A DNA stretch of 64,000 nucleotides from the NCBI RefSeq assembly GCF_003012735.1, contig NZ_PXYI01000003.1:372001-436000 (forward strand), in the 5' to 3' direction. The stretch comes from Allosphingosinicella deserti (GTDB taxonomy: Bacteria > Pseudomonadota > Alphaproteobacteria > Sphingomonadales > Sphingomonadaceae). The position numbers and the translations under genes are program-made. Position 1 is the first letter of the stretch. Each line of letters opens with the position of its first letter. The notes beneath the pieces are model-generated. The model did not search any database. It was not told the origin of the DNA and saw only the letters and a program-made list of their open reading frames with translations. This document shows positions 25,522 to 34,176 of the stretch, in pieces.

Positions 25522-27048
25522 ATGGCGCGAGTGGGGCAGGCGGTCGACGTTGCGATCATCGGTGCGGGACCGGCCGGACTCACCGCAGCCTATTTGCTGA
25601 CCAAGAAGGGCGTTTCGGTAACCGTCCTCGAAAAGGACCCTGTCTATGTCGGCGGCATCAGCCGCACCGTCGAGCATCAGGGCTTTCGCTTCGATATCGG
25701 GGGCCACCGCTTCTTCTCGAAATCCCAGGAGGTGGTCGACCTCTGGAACGAGATCCTGCCCGACGATTTCATCGTCCGCCCGCGGATGAGCCGCATCTAT
25801 TACGAGGGCAAATTCTACTCCTACCCGTTGCGCGCGTTCGAAGCGCTGTGGAATCTCGGCATCTGGCGCTCGACCTTGTGCATGGTCTCGTTCGCCAAGT
25901 CGAAGCTGCTGCCCAACAGATCGGTGCAGTCGTTCGAGGACTGGACGGTTAACCAGTTCGGCCGCAAGCTGTTCTCGATCTTCTTCAAGACCTATACCGA
26001 GAAGGTGTGGGGCATGGCCTGCAGCGACATCTCGGCCGACTGGGCGTCGCAACGGATCAAGGGCCTGAGCCTTGGCGGCGCGGTTCTCGACGGGCTGAAG
26101 CGCTCGCTCGGGCTCAATCGCAGGCCGAACGACGGCATGGAGACCAAGACCCTGCTCGAAAGCTTCCGCTATCCGCGCAAGGGGCCGGGGATGATGTGGG
26201 AAGCGGCGCGCGACTTCATCGTCGCCGGTGGCAACCAGGTGCTGATGGGCCATCAATTGCAGCAGCTTTCGCAGGACAATGCAAACGGCCGCTGGCGCGT
26301 CGCCGCGACGAGCGCCGAGGGCGAGACGGTGATCATCAACGCCGCCCACGTCATCTCGTCGGCCCCGATGCGGGAGCTTGCCACCCGCATCCACCCGCTG
26401 CCCGAAAGCCTGCCGGCCGCAGCCGATCTCAAATATCGCGACTTCCTCACCGTCGCGCTGATGATCCGGTCCGAGGATCTTTTCCCCGACAACTGGATCT
26501 ACATCCACGATTCCAAGGTGAAGGTCGGTCGCATCCAGAATTTCCGCAGCTGGTCGCCGGAAATGGTGCCCGATCCGGAACTCGCCTGCGTCGGCTTGGA
26601 ATATTTCTGCTTCGAAGGCGATGGCCTGTGGAGCATGGACGATGCCGATCTGATCGCGCTCGCACGCGCGGAAATGGGCGTGCTCGGCCTCTGCGATCCG
26701 GCCGCAATCGAGGGCGGGCAGGTGGTGCGCCAGGAGAAGGCCTATCCGGTCTATGACGACGTCTACAAGGACAATGTCGAGGCAATGCGCGGCGAGCTCG
26801 AGCGGCTCTATCCCACCCTTCATCTGGTCGGCCGCAACGGGATGCACCGCTACAACAATCAGGATCACGCGATGATGACGGCGATGCTCACCGTCCGCAA
26901 CATCGAAGCCGGCGCTCGGGTCTACGACGTTTGGGCAGTGAACGAGGATGCCGAATATCACGAGGCCGGACGCGAAGGCGATGCCGCGGGCCGGCAGGCT
27001 GCCCTGGCATCCGAACGGCCGGTCCCGCGCCGCCTGAAGGCGGCCTGA
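25522..27048 (+). CDS. FAD-dependent oxidoreductase of the amine oxidase / UDP-galactopyranose mutase-like group
   Basis: A 508-residue flavoprotein starting at ATG 25522, 6 bp after AGGAG (a GTG just before is in frame but worse placed). The dinucleotide-binding fold is clear: VAIIGAGPAGLTAAYLL, ending with Glu in VLEKD, then a GG motif (YVGGISRTVEHQGFRFDIGGHRFFS). The C-terminal NGMHRYNNQDHAMMTAMLTVRNI is the second FAD-contact motif. This wording is typical of oxidoreductases that accompany GtrA proteins and polyprenyl-linked sugar transfer. Here GtrA follows after 9 bp and a membrane glycosyltransferase-like protein after that, so a role in modifying a lipid-linked sugar is plausible. Substrate unknown. 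Confidence 0.88.
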   Translation: MARVGQAVDVAIIGAGPAGLTAAYLLTKKGVSVTVLEKDPVYVGGISRTVEHQGFRFDIGGHRFFSKSQEVVDLWNEILPDDFIVRPRMSRIYYEGKFYSYPLRAFEALWNLGIWRSTLCMVSFAKSKLLPNRSVQSFEDWTVNQFGRKLFSIFFKTYTEKVWGMACSDISADWASQRIKGLSLGGAVLDGLKRSLGLNRRPNDGMETKTLLESFRYPRKGPGMMWEAARDFIVAGGNQVLMGHQLQQLSQDNANGRWRVAATSAEGETVIINAAHVISSAPMRELATRIHPLPESLPAAADLKYRDFLTVALMIRSEDLFPDNWIYIHDSKVKVGRIQNFRSWSPEMVPDPELACVGLEYFCFEGDGLWSMDDADLIALARAEMGVLGLCDPAAIEGGQVVRQEKAYPVYDDVYKDNVEAMRGELERLYPTLHLVGRNGMHRYNNQDHAMMTAMLTVRNIEAGARVYDVWAVNEDAEYHEAGREGDAAGRQAALASERPVPRRLKAA

Positions 27049-27057
27049 GCCAGGCGC

Positions 27058-27438
27058 ATGTTCGGCGCCGTCTACCTCCGCTATGTCGGTGCGAGCCTCG
27101 CCGCGCTCGGCGTCGATCTGAGCCTGTTCATGGCCGGTCTCGCCGTTGGGATCGCGCCGGTGACCGCCTCCATCGCCGGCTACAGTGCGGGCATAGCCGT
27201 CCATTGGCTCGTATCGAGCCGGCTGGTGTTCGGCAAACGGGTCGCCCTCCCCGGCGGAGGCCGCACACGTCAGCAGATGCTGTTCGTCGTTTCCGCTCTC
27301 GCGGGGCTCGGCGCGACCGTCGCCATCGTCCGATCAGGCCAGGCTCTCGGCGTAACCCCGTTCGCGTCCAAGCTGATCGCGATCCTGGCCGGCTTTCACG
27401 TCACCTACCTGCTTCGCAAGAAGATCGTGTTCGCATGA
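27058..27438 (+). CDS. GtrA family membrane protein
   Basis: A 126-residue integral membrane protein with four predicted membrane segments and the GtrA-family ending (FHVTYLLRKKIVFA). GtrA-type proteins help move polyprenyl-phosphate-linked sugars across the inner membrane. It lies 9 bp after the FAD oxidoreductase and its stop codon overlaps the start of the next gene (ATGA at 27435-27438), so the three are co-translated. Confidence 0.9.
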   Translation: MFGAVYLRYVGASLAALGVDLSLFMAGLAVGIAPVTASIAGYSAGIAVHWLVSSRLVFGKRVALPGGGRTRQQMLFVVSALAGLGATVAIVRSGQALGVTPFASKLIAILAGFHVTYLLRKKIVFA

Positions 27439-29258
27439 ACGCTCCCGCCACTCCGCCGGCCGAGGCCGGCTTCCGCCGCCGCCATCTGCTGCTTGCCTGG
27501 CTCGGAGTCTGCATGATCGCCGCGTGGCTGCGGCGGGGCCAGATTGCCGGCTTCACCCTGCTCGATCCCGACGATCATCTCCGGCTCGTCCAGGTCCGCG
27601 ACTGGCTGGCCGGGCAGGGATGGTTCGATCTTACCCAATACAGGATCCAGCCCGCGGCGGGTCTGACGATGCACTGGTCGCGGCTCGTCGACCTGCCGAT
27701 CGCCGCCGGGATCCGGGTGCTGCAGCCGCTGCTCGGCACGGACGCGGCCGAGAGAACGACGGTGATCCTGTGGCCATTGGTGCTGCTTGGTTTGACGATG
27801 CTGATCGTCGCGAAATTCACGTCTCGCCTGGCCGAAGGGAACACGCCCCTGGTCGCGGCGCTGCTGATTGCCGGTGCGCCGGTGACCCTCGTCCAGTTCC
27901 TGCCGCTGCGGATCGATCATCACGGCTGGCAGATCCTGCTTGCCGGGCTCGCCCTTCTCGGCCTGCTCAGCGCCGAACCGCGGCGATCGGGCATCGTGGC
28001 CGGCGCGGCGATGGCCGCGTGGCTGCACGTGTCGATCGAGGGCCTTCCCCTTGCCGTGCTGGCGGGCGGACTGCTCGGGCTGCGCTATATCATCGATGCG
28101 GCGGAAGCGCGCAGGCTGATCGCCTATCTCGGCACGCTGGTGGCTTTGACTCTGACGTTGCTCGCCGCGACGCGGCTGCCGCAATATTGGCTCACCTCTT
28201 ATTGCGACGCGATGTCGCCGGCCTATTTCGTGCCGATGGCCCTCGTCGCGGCCTTGCTGTGGGCGGGATCGCGAACGCCCTGGATGGCGAGCGCGGGCGC
28301 CCGGCTCGGCCTCGTCGGGGCCAGTGCGATCCTTGGTGCCGCCGGACTGCTGCTGATCGATCCGGTTTGCGCCGCCAATCCCTTTTCGACCCTCGATCCG
28401 CTGGTCGCGCGGTGGTGGTATCTGCTGATCCCCGAAGGATTGCCGATCTGGCGTCAGCCGCTCGAAAGCGCGGTGCTGCTGCTGTGGCTGCCGCTCATCG
28501 CGATCCCCGGTACCTGGATCGGCTACCGCACTGCCGCCGACGACAGGGCACGCCGCGACTGGACGACGTTGGCATTCATGTTCGCCTCCGCTTTGGCGAT
28601 TGCGTTCCTGGTGTTCAGGGCTGGCGCGGTCGCGCAACTGTTCGCGCTTCCGGGCGCCGCCACGCTGGCACTCGCCGCGATCCGCCGCGCGCAGGCGCTG
28701 AAATGGGTGCTGCTTCGCGTGCCGTTCAGCGCCGCCGTCGGCATGTTGCCGCTGCCGGTTCTGCCGGCGCTGGCGCTGAACCGGGTCAGCCCCACCGCGG
28801 CCATTCCTTCGGGCGGCCCGGTGGGGGACGAGTGCGACGGCCCGATCGCGATCGCTGCGCTGCGGGCCTTGCCGCCCTCGCGTCTGCTCGCACCGCTGAA
28901 TGTCGGCCCGGCGCTGCTCAACTATACACGCCATTCGACGCTCGCCGCGGGCTATCATCGCAGCAATCTTGCCATGCGCGACGCGATGCTGGCCTTCATG
29001 AGCCCGCCCGAACGCTCGGCGCAGATCCTTCGCGCACACGCTGTGCACTATGTCCTGATCTGCGCGACCGGGGCCGAGACCGGCAATTACGCGACGGACC
29101 GGCCAGGCGGGTTGATGGCGCGCCTCAGGGACGACAAAGCGCCCGAATGGCTCGAGCGAGTCCCTGTTGCGGGCGCATCCAATATGCGGATCTGGAAGGT
29201 CAACTGGACTAAGGCGCCGGGTGGGGAAAAGGCGCACGGCGGAGCTGGAACTCGCTGA
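27435..29258 (+). CDS. Polytopic membrane protein, GT-C glycosyltransferase-like
   Basis: A 607-residue protein with around a dozen hydrophobic segments. Near the N-terminus (residues about 35-50) is LLDPDDHLRLVQVRD, whose acidic pair in the first periplasmic loop resembles the catalytic Asp motifs of GT-C enzymes such as oligosaccharyltransferases and dolichol/polyprenyl-phosphate-sugar users. The last 130 residues form a soluble region with two cysteines (EC, IC). ATG overlaps the GtrA stop. I see the fold class but not a named family; together with GtrA and the flavoprotein it suggests transfer of a sugar to a surface molecule. Family assignment is inference. Confidence 0.7.
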   Translation: MNAPATPPAEAGFRRRHLLLAWLGVCMIAAWLRRGQIAGFTLLDPDDHLRLVQVRDWLAGQGWFDLTQYRIQPAAGLTMHWSRLVDLPIAAGIRVLQPLLGTDAAERTTVILWPLVLLGLTMLIVAKFTSRLAEGNTPLVAALLIAGAPVTLVQFLPLRIDHHGWQILLAGLALLGLLSAEPRRSGIVAGAAMAAWLHVSIEGLPLAVLAGGLLGLRYIIDAAEARRLIAYLGTLVALTLTLLAATRLPQYWLTSYCDAMSPAYFVPMALVAALLWAGSRTPWMASAGARLGLVGASAILGAAGLLLIDPVCAANPFSTLDPLVARWWYLLIPEGLPIWRQPLESAVLLLWLPLIAIPGTWIGYRTAADDRARRDWTTLAFMFASALAIAFLVFRAGAVAQLFALPGAATLALAAIRRAQALKWVLLRVPFSAAVGMLPLPVLPALALNRVSPTAAIPSGGPVGDECDGPIAIAALRALPPSRLLAPLNVGPALLNYTRHSTLAAGYHRSNLAMRDAMLAFMSPPERSAQILRAHAVHYVLICATGAETGNYATDRPGGLMARLRDDKAPEWLERVPVAGASNMRIWKVNWTKAPGGEKAHGGAGTR

Positions 29259-29336
29259 ACTCGGCGTGATCCGTAGCGTGGGGATGCGGCAGCAGCGAAT
29301 GAGAGTTGCGCCGGGGCCGCGGATCGCGTGGCCGTC

Positions 29337-29591
29337 TCAACCTCGTTCGGCGCGGCAGGGAGTTCGATCCCTTTGCTCGGGCAGATCGCCGCTGAGCGCC
29401 AAGTGAGCGTCCGCGGCCCGGATCAGGAGATCCGGATAGCGCCAGGCGACATCGTCGAAGGCAATCAGATCGCCAAGCTTGATGATGTAGACGATCAGGG
29501 CGGCGTCCCCCAGATGTCGATCCGGATCGCAACATGGTCCAAAGGACAGCTGCAAGCGTGCCCACGAAGGCCCATATCGAAGGAATGACAT
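29337..29591 (-). CDS. Possible small hypothetical protein in the gap before the DCC gene
   Basis: A minus-strand reading frame of about 84 residues from ATG 29589-29591 (MSFLRYGPSWARLQL). The middle part (LIVYIIKLGDLIAFDDVAWRYPDLL) has protein-like composition and GC-rich third codon positions, unlike typical shadow frames. No ribosome site is convincing and no family is recognised. It occupies the otherwise empty 29259-29584 gap and would start in overlap with the divergent DCC gene. Treat as tentative. Confidence 0.3.
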   Translation of the reverse strand: MSFLRYGPSWARLQLSFGPCCDPDRHLGDAALIVYIIKLGDLIAFDDVAWRYPDLLIRAADAHLALSGDLPEQRDRTPCRAERG

Positions 29592-29947
29592 CGCCGATCG
29601 TCTGGCATGATGGAGCCTGCCCGCTGTGCCGCCGTGAGGTGGCGCTGATGCCAAGGCTCGATCGCCGGGGCGCGATCAGGTTCGTCGATCTTCAGACCGC
29701 AGCGGCCGAGGAATGTCCGCGTAACCGCGCCGAGATGCTCGCCCGGTTGCACGCGTTCGAGGGCGGAATGCTCCTCTCGGGCGCTGCGGCTTTCGGGGCG
29801 ATGTGGCGCGCCATTCCGCTGTTGCGCCCGCTCGGGCTCGCGGCCCGCAATCCTTGGGTCCTCGCCTCGCTGGAACGCGCTTATGGCTTGTTCCTCCGGG
29901 TCCGACCGCGGCTTCAGAAACGCGCAGGCACGAAGGCGGCCTCGTGA
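29585..29947 (+). CDS. DCC-family thiol-disulphide oxidoreductase-like protein (DUF393)
   Basis: About 120 residues from ATG 29585 (MTSPIVWHDGACPLC); an ATG 51 bp upstream is possible, since the nearest AAGGA is very close to the chosen start. The DGACPLC motif (DxxCxxC) at residues about 9-15 defines the DCC family of thioredoxin-like proteins. The C-terminal part (LLRPLGLAARNPWVLASLERAYGLFLRVRP) follows the family pattern. Its stop overlaps the GTG start of the next gene (GTGA). The redox partner is unknown. Confidence 0.85.
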   Translation: MTSPIVWHDGACPLCRREVALMPRLDRRGAIRFVDLQTAAAEECPRNRAEMLARLHAFEGGMLLSGAAAFGAMWRAIPLLRPLGLAARNPWVLASLERAYGLFLRVRPRLQKRAGTKAAS

Positions 29948-30441
29948 GGCCGCATCCGGATCCGCACGGGCCCGATCAGGAAAGCGTCTGGTCCTATCCA
30001 CGGCCACCGATCGCCCTGCCGACCAAGGCGCGCATCATGGTAGAGCATGGCGGAACGACCATCGCCGACACGGAGCGCGCGGTTCGCACGCTCGAGACCA
30101 GCCACCCGCCAAGCTATTACATCCCTCTCGCCGATGTCGATCACACGCTGCTGCGCGCGGCAGGCGAGGGCGGTTCCTTCTGCGAGTGGAAGGGAATTGC
30201 CGTTTATTGGGACATCGTGGTCGGCGGCAGCGTGCTTGCGCGGGTGGGTTGGAGCTATCCCGATCCAAGCCCTGGTTTCGCGATTCTGCGCGATCATGTC
30301 GCCTTCTACGCCAGCGCCTTCGATCGTTGCACCGTCGACGGCGAGGCGGTTCTGCCGCAGCCCGGCGGCTTCTACGGCGGCTGGATCACGTCTGGGGTCA
30401 CGGGGCCGTTCAAAGGCGTGCCGGGGAGCCGGGGATGGTGA
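29944..30441 (+). CDS. DUF427 domain protein
   Basis: About 165 residues from GTG 29944, which overlaps the DCC stop codon. The sequence VWSYPRPPIALPTKARIMVEHGGTTIADTERAVRTLETSHPPSYYIP followed by SFCEWKGIAVYWDI is the hallmark wording of DUF427, a small beta-rich fold of unknown biochemical function often found near redox and stress genes. It lies between the DCC and AarF-type genes in a tightly packed run, so a shared transcript is likely. Confidence 0.87.
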   Translation: MRPHPDPHGPDQESVWSYPRPPIALPTKARIMVEHGGTTIADTERAVRTLETSHPPSYYIPLADVDHTLLRAAGEGGSFCEWKGIAVYWDIVVGGSVLARVGWSYPDPSPGFAILRDHVAFYASAFDRCTVDGEAVLPQPGGFYGGWITSGVTGPFKGVPGSRGW

Positions 30442-30445
30442 CGAC

Positions 30446-31804
30446 GTGAGCGACGATTATGGTCGGCGGCCGCGCGCGGTGCCGCGCGGGCGCCTCGCCC
30501 GCTTCGGCCAGTTCGGCCGGCTTGCCGCCGGTGTCGCCGGGGGCATGATGGCGGAGAGCGTCCGCCGCCTTGCCGACGGCGAGCGCCCGCGGCTTCGCGA
30601 CATCATGCTGACGCCCGGCAACATCGCCACCATCGTGGAGCGTCTGTCCCACTTGCGCGGTGCGGCGATGAAACTCGGGCAGATGATTTCGTTGGATGCC
30701 GGCGATCTGCTCCCTGCCGAACTCACCGAGCTGATGGGGCGCCTGCGCGAGCACGCGCATCACATGCCTCCGGCGCAGCTGGAGCGGGTGCTGACCGCGG
30801 AATGGGGCGCTGATTGGCGAAAGCGTCTCCGATCGTTCGACGCGGAGCCAATGGCGGCCGCGTCGATCGGCCAGGTCCATCAGGCCGTGGCGTTGGACGG
30901 GCGGCGACTGGCGATCAAGGTCCAATATCCCGGCGTCGCCGAGAGCATCGACGCCGATGTCGACAACGTCGCGACACTGCTGCGTGTGTCGAGTCTTCTG
31001 CCCGGGGATCTGGACATCGGCGCGCTGCTCGCTGAGGCGAAGCGGCAGCTTGCAGAAGAAACGGACTATGTTCGGGAGGCCGGCCACCTCGCTTCGTTCG
31101 AACGCTTGCTGGCGGCGGACGCGGCGGTCGTCGTCCCGCAGTTGGTTCCCGAGCTCAGCACCGGACGCGTGCTGGCGATGACCTATGTCGAGGGCGACCC
31201 GATCGAGACTTTGGCGGATGCGCCGCAGGCCCGGCGGGATACGGCGATGACGCGCCTGATTTCGCTGGTTTTGCGTGAGATGTTCGACTTCGGGATCATG
31301 CAAACCGACCCCAATTTCGCCAATTACCGGTATCAGCGCGACACCGGACGGTTAGTGCTGCTCGATTTCGGGGCGGTGCGCAGGGTCGCTCCGGCGACCG
31401 CGGAGGCCTATCGCGCGGTCATCCGCGCGGGCCTCAGCGGCGACCGCGACGGCGTGCGTGACGCTGCGCTGGCTGCGGGTTTCATCGGCCCAGCGGTCGT
31501 GGCCCGTCATCGGAAGAGAGTCGACGGGATGATCGACGTGATCACCGGCGAGTTCGTCCGCCCAGGGCCGTTCGATTTCGGGAATCGTCGGTTCGTCGCA
31601 AGCCTTCGCGATCAGGGCCTGGAGCTCGCGGCCGATCGCGCGAACTGGCACATTCCGCCTGCCGACATCCTGTTCGTGCAGCGCAAGATCAGCGGTACCG
31701 CCCTGCTGGCCGCGCGCCTTCGTGCACGGGTCGACATGAGGGAGCTGATCGCTCCCTATCTTCGGCGCGTCGGCAGCGACGAAAGGGCCGTCACGCTTCC
31801 GTAA
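30446..31804 (+). CDS. AarF/UbiB (ABC1) atypical kinase-like protein
   Basis: A 452-residue protein from GTG 30446, 4 bp after the DUF427 stop. Family motifs: the KxGQ motif (AAMKLGQMISLD, about residue 72), the Ala-rich loop AAASIGQVHQA, the lysine strand LAIKVQYPGV, and VLLDFGAVRR as the metal-binding DFG-like motif. The usual catalytic HADPHPGN is replaced by QTDPNFANY: the Asp and Asn are kept, the leading His is not. Members support ubiquinone synthesis or lipid homeostasis by an ATPase-like activity. It is distinct from the canonical ubiB of ubiquinone operons by context. Confidence 0.88.
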   Translation: MSDDYGRRPRAVPRGRLARFGQFGRLAAGVAGGMMAESVRRLADGERPRLRDIMLTPGNIATIVERLSHLRGAAMKLGQMISLDAGDLLPAELTELMGRLREHAHHMPPAQLERVLTAEWGADWRKRLRSFDAEPMAAASIGQVHQAVALDGRRLAIKVQYPGVAESIDADVDNVATLLRVSSLLPGDLDIGALLAEAKRQLAEETDYVREAGHLASFERLLAADAAVVVPQLVPELSTGRVLAMTYVEGDPIETLADAPQARRDTAMTRLISLVLREMFDFGIMQTDPNFANYRYQRDTGRLVLLDFGAVRRVAPATAEAYRAVIRAGLSGDRDGVRDAALAAGFIGPAVVARHRKRVDGMIDVITGEFVRPGPFDFGNRRFVASLRDQGLELAADRANWHIPPADILFVQRKISGTALLAARLRARVDMRELIAPYLRRVGSDERAVTLP

Positions 31805-31955
31805 GGCGCCAGTCCCGGCAATGAGCGAGCGGGACGGGGTTCACGAGCACGAACCAGGGCGCTGGAGGCGAATACATCCTGGGCAAGCCAGCCTTAATGC
31901 GACGCTTACCATTTCGGGGTTACGGTGGCGGCCTCCCGAAACGCGAGTCCTGGAT

Positions 31956-32321
31956 ATGAAGAGCTGCCTCGTCGTCGACGATTCAAAAGTGATCCGGAAG
32001 GTTGCTCGACACATCCTCGAGGGCCTCGATTTCACTGTTCGGGAAGCCGGCGATGGCCGGGAGGCGCTCGCCTGCTGCGAAGAGACTATGCCGGATCTCG
32101 TGCTCCTGGATTGGAACATGCCGATCATGGGCGGAATCGAGTTCTTGCGAACGCTCAGGCAGCGCAGCTTCGCTACCCAGCCCAAGGTGGTTTTCTGCAC
32201 TACCGAAACCGATGCGGCACACATCCGGGCGGCGATCGACGCCGGCGCGAACGAATATCTGATGAAACCGTTCGATCGCGAAACGCTCGAGATCAAGCTG
32301 GAAATTGCCGGCGTCATGTGA
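31956..32321 (+). CDS. Single-domain CheY-like response regulator
   Basis: A 121-residue receiver domain with no output domain. The acidic pocket is VVDDSK (Asp8-Asp9), the phosphoacceptor is Asp52 of LLDWNMP, the switch Thr lies in FCTTE and the Lys in MKPF. ATG at 31956; the ribosome site is weak. Stand-alone receivers act by protein contact or phosphotransfer, for example in general-stress or chemotaxis-like relays of sphingomonads. No kinase gene is nearby. It is close to, but not co-directional with, the adaptor gene of the type I secretion locus; any link is speculative. Confidence 0.9.
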   Translation: MKSCLVVDDSKVIRKVARHILEGLDFTVREAGDGREALACCEETMPDLVLLDWNMPIMGGIEFLRTLRQRSFATQPKVVFCTTETDAAHIRAAIDAGANEYLMKPFDRETLEIKLEIAGVM

Positions 32322-32521
32322 CGAGAGCGTGGCCCTTCCAGTGCCAAGACTGGTTGTGGACGTTCATCATATCGGCGCATTGCTGTTGGCTGGAGCAAGC
32401 AAGGATCAGGCTCGAAGATCCGGAATGTCGTTGCGACACGTGGCAACGGGCGCCGATTGATCCGCCTCGTTCACAGTGATGACTTGCCGGTCTTCCATGG
32501 AGCGGCAGCGCACAGCTCTCA

Positions 32522-32689
32522 TTATCCGGGAGCAGTTTGCACTTCAGGCACGGCAATCACGTAAGTAAATTGGCCGGGTGCGTCGGAAGCACCGTGCGGC
32601 ATGCCCGCGTTGCAACGATCGGGTGCCTGCAGGAGCAAGCGCCGGGCGTCCCCGTCGAAGCTCACCGTCGCCACAGCGCTATTCGTCAA
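32522..32689 (-). CDS. Possible small protein coupled to the HlyD gene
   Basis: A 55-codon minus-strand frame that could start at TTG 32687-32689, overlapping the HlyD-type stop codon by TTGA. It has coding-like third positions and a soluble composition (SAVATVSFDGDARRLLLQ, then GQFTYVIAVPEV). No family is recognised. It may be a small coupled protein or the relic of a longer reading frame. The remaining gap, 32322-32521, shows nothing I can name. Confidence 0.3.
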   Translation of the reverse strand: MTNSAVATVSFDGDARRLLLQAPDRCNAGMPHGASDAPGQFTYVIAVPEVQTAPG

Positions 32690-34089
32690 TTCTCGCGAAG
32701 CGCGCTGTCGCGGATCTGGATCAGCGGACCCAGGATGTAGTCGAGGATCGTCTGCCGGCCGGATCGGATATTGACCTCGGCGGTCATGCCAGGCGTCACC
32801 GGCTTGTTCCAGCGGCCGGTATCGGCGCTGAGGCGGACGCGATAGAAGACCTCGCCTTTCTGATCCTGCACGATGTCGGGCGACACATCGAGCACCTTCC
32901 CTTCGAGGCCGCCGTAGATGCTGGAATCGTAAGCCGAGATCTTGATCTGGGCCGGCAGCCCGGGCCAGATCTGGCCGCGATCGCGGGGGGCGACCCGCGC
33001 CTCGACCATGACGGTCTTGTCGACCGGAACGATCTCCGCGATCGGCTCGCCGCCCTTGATCACGCCGCCGACGGTCTGGATGTAGAGTTTGTTGACGATC
33101 CCGTCCATCGGCGCGCGGACCTCTTCGCGGGTGGCCTTGTCCTGAGCAGCGCCATATTGTTCGTCCGCCTTCGAGAGTTCGAGGCGCAGCTGTGCGGCTC
33201 GCTCCTTTGTTTCCTCCATCTCGCGCGTCCAGATCTCGTTGCGGCGGGCGGCGGATTCGCCGAGCGCGGCGTTCGTCTGGGGTATCTCGTTCTGAACGTC
33301 GGCGATGCGCGTACGCAGCGCCAGCAGGGCGGCGCGCTTGTCGAGGACGTCGCGCTCCGAGATCGCGTCCTCCGCAAGTGCCCGCTCGAGCTTGTCGAGT
33401 TGTATCATCATCAACTTTTCCTCGCTGCGCAGATTGCCGAGACGCGCCTGCAGCGAGCCTATTTCCGCACGCTTGGCACGGGCCTGCTCGTCGATGATGC
33501 CGGTCTGCTGCCCGCGCTGCGCCCGCCGCGAGTAGAACAGGCTGACCTCGCTCTGGGCGATCTCGGGGGCCTGGACGGCGAGCTCCTCGGGCACTGCGAA
33601 ATCGCGTGCTCCCGAAACTTCCGCATCCATGCGCGCAAGCGTGATCTTCTTGGCGACGACATCGGTTTGGGAATTCTGCAGCTCGGCGCCGGTATAGGCA
33701 TTCTCGATGCGCAGCAGCACCTGCCCCTTGCGGACGCGCATGCCCTCCCTGACGAGGATTTCCTGGGCGATGCCGCCCTCGAGATGCTGGACGATCTGAT
33801 TCTGCACCGACGGGAGCACCCGTCCAGTCCCGCGGGCAACCTTGTCGATCGAGAAGAAGGAAGCCCAGGCTACGAACGTCACCGTCAGGACGACCAGCGC
33901 CCGAAGCACCCAGGCCTGCCGGTCGGTGCGGCCGCGCGCGCTCCACGGGGCGACATTCCCGATCGGGATGCCGGGGCGCGCGATGCGGCCTGCCAGTGCG
34001 GCCTGCGCTTCCGAGCCGTGCACGTTCTCGAACAGGCTTGCGCCGCCAAGGGCGAGAATGATTCGGTCTCGAAGACGGCTGAGCAACAT
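32686..34089 (-). CDS. HlyD/LapC-family periplasmic adaptor of type I secretion
   Basis: A 467-residue membrane-fusion protein. A cytoplasmic N-terminus of about 60 residues leads to one membrane segment (residues about 68-88, VLRALVVLTVTFVAWASFF), then a lipoyl-like half motif (GGIAQEILVREGMRVRKGQVLLRIEN), a long alpha-helical hairpin (residues about 150-300, coiled coil) and the returning half (VRAPMDGIVNKLYIQTVGGVIKGGEPIAEIVPVD). The C-terminal beta-domain ends in the type I adaptor wording EVNIRSGRQTILDYILGPL. It bridges the ABC transporter and the TolC-like channel. It is divergent from the ABC gene across an 87-bp region. Confidence 0.94.
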   Translation of the reverse strand: MLLSRLRDRIILALGGASLFENVHGSEAQAALAGRIARPGIPIGNVAPWSARGRTDRQAWVLRALVVLTVTFVAWASFFSIDKVARGTGRVLPSVQNQIVQHLEGGIAQEILVREGMRVRKGQVLLRIENAYTGAELQNSQTDVVAKKITLARMDAEVSGARDFAVPEELAVQAPEIAQSEVSLFYSRRAQRGQQTGIIDEQARAKRAEIGSLQARLGNLRSEEKLMMIQLDKLERALAEDAISERDVLDKRAALLALRTRIADVQNEIPQTNAALGESAARRNEIWTREMEETKERAAQLRLELSKADEQYGAAQDKATREEVRAPMDGIVNKLYIQTVGGVIKGGEPIAEIVPVDKTVMVEARVAPRDRGQIWPGLPAQIKISAYDSSIYGGLEGKVLDVSPDIVQDQKGEVFYRVRLSADTGRWNKPVTPGMTAEVNIRSGRQTILDYILGPLIQIRDSALREN

Positions 34090-34131
34090 TTACGCGTCCC
34101 TGTCACAAATTTGCGAGCCGCGTTTACCAGT

Positions 34132-34153
34132 CATTATCCTTAATAATGTTTAA
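34132..34153. promoter_or_regulatory. Palindrome and CtrA-like site in the divergent secretion promoter
   Basis: A perfect 6-bp inverted repeat CATTAT-N5-ATAATG (34132-34148) overlaps TTAA-N6-TTAA (34140-34153), one base short of the CtrA spacing. AT-rich island in GC-rich DNA between the divergent adaptor and transporter genes; a regulator site is likely, its identity is not known. Confidence 0.4.
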
Positions 34154-34176
34154 CGCGCCTTCGAAGATTTTGCGGA

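Noticed and set aside
31956-32321. The CheY-like receiver as part of the secretion locus
   Set aside because: It is convergent with the adaptor gene, about 360 bp from it, and nothing in the sequence ties it to secretion.
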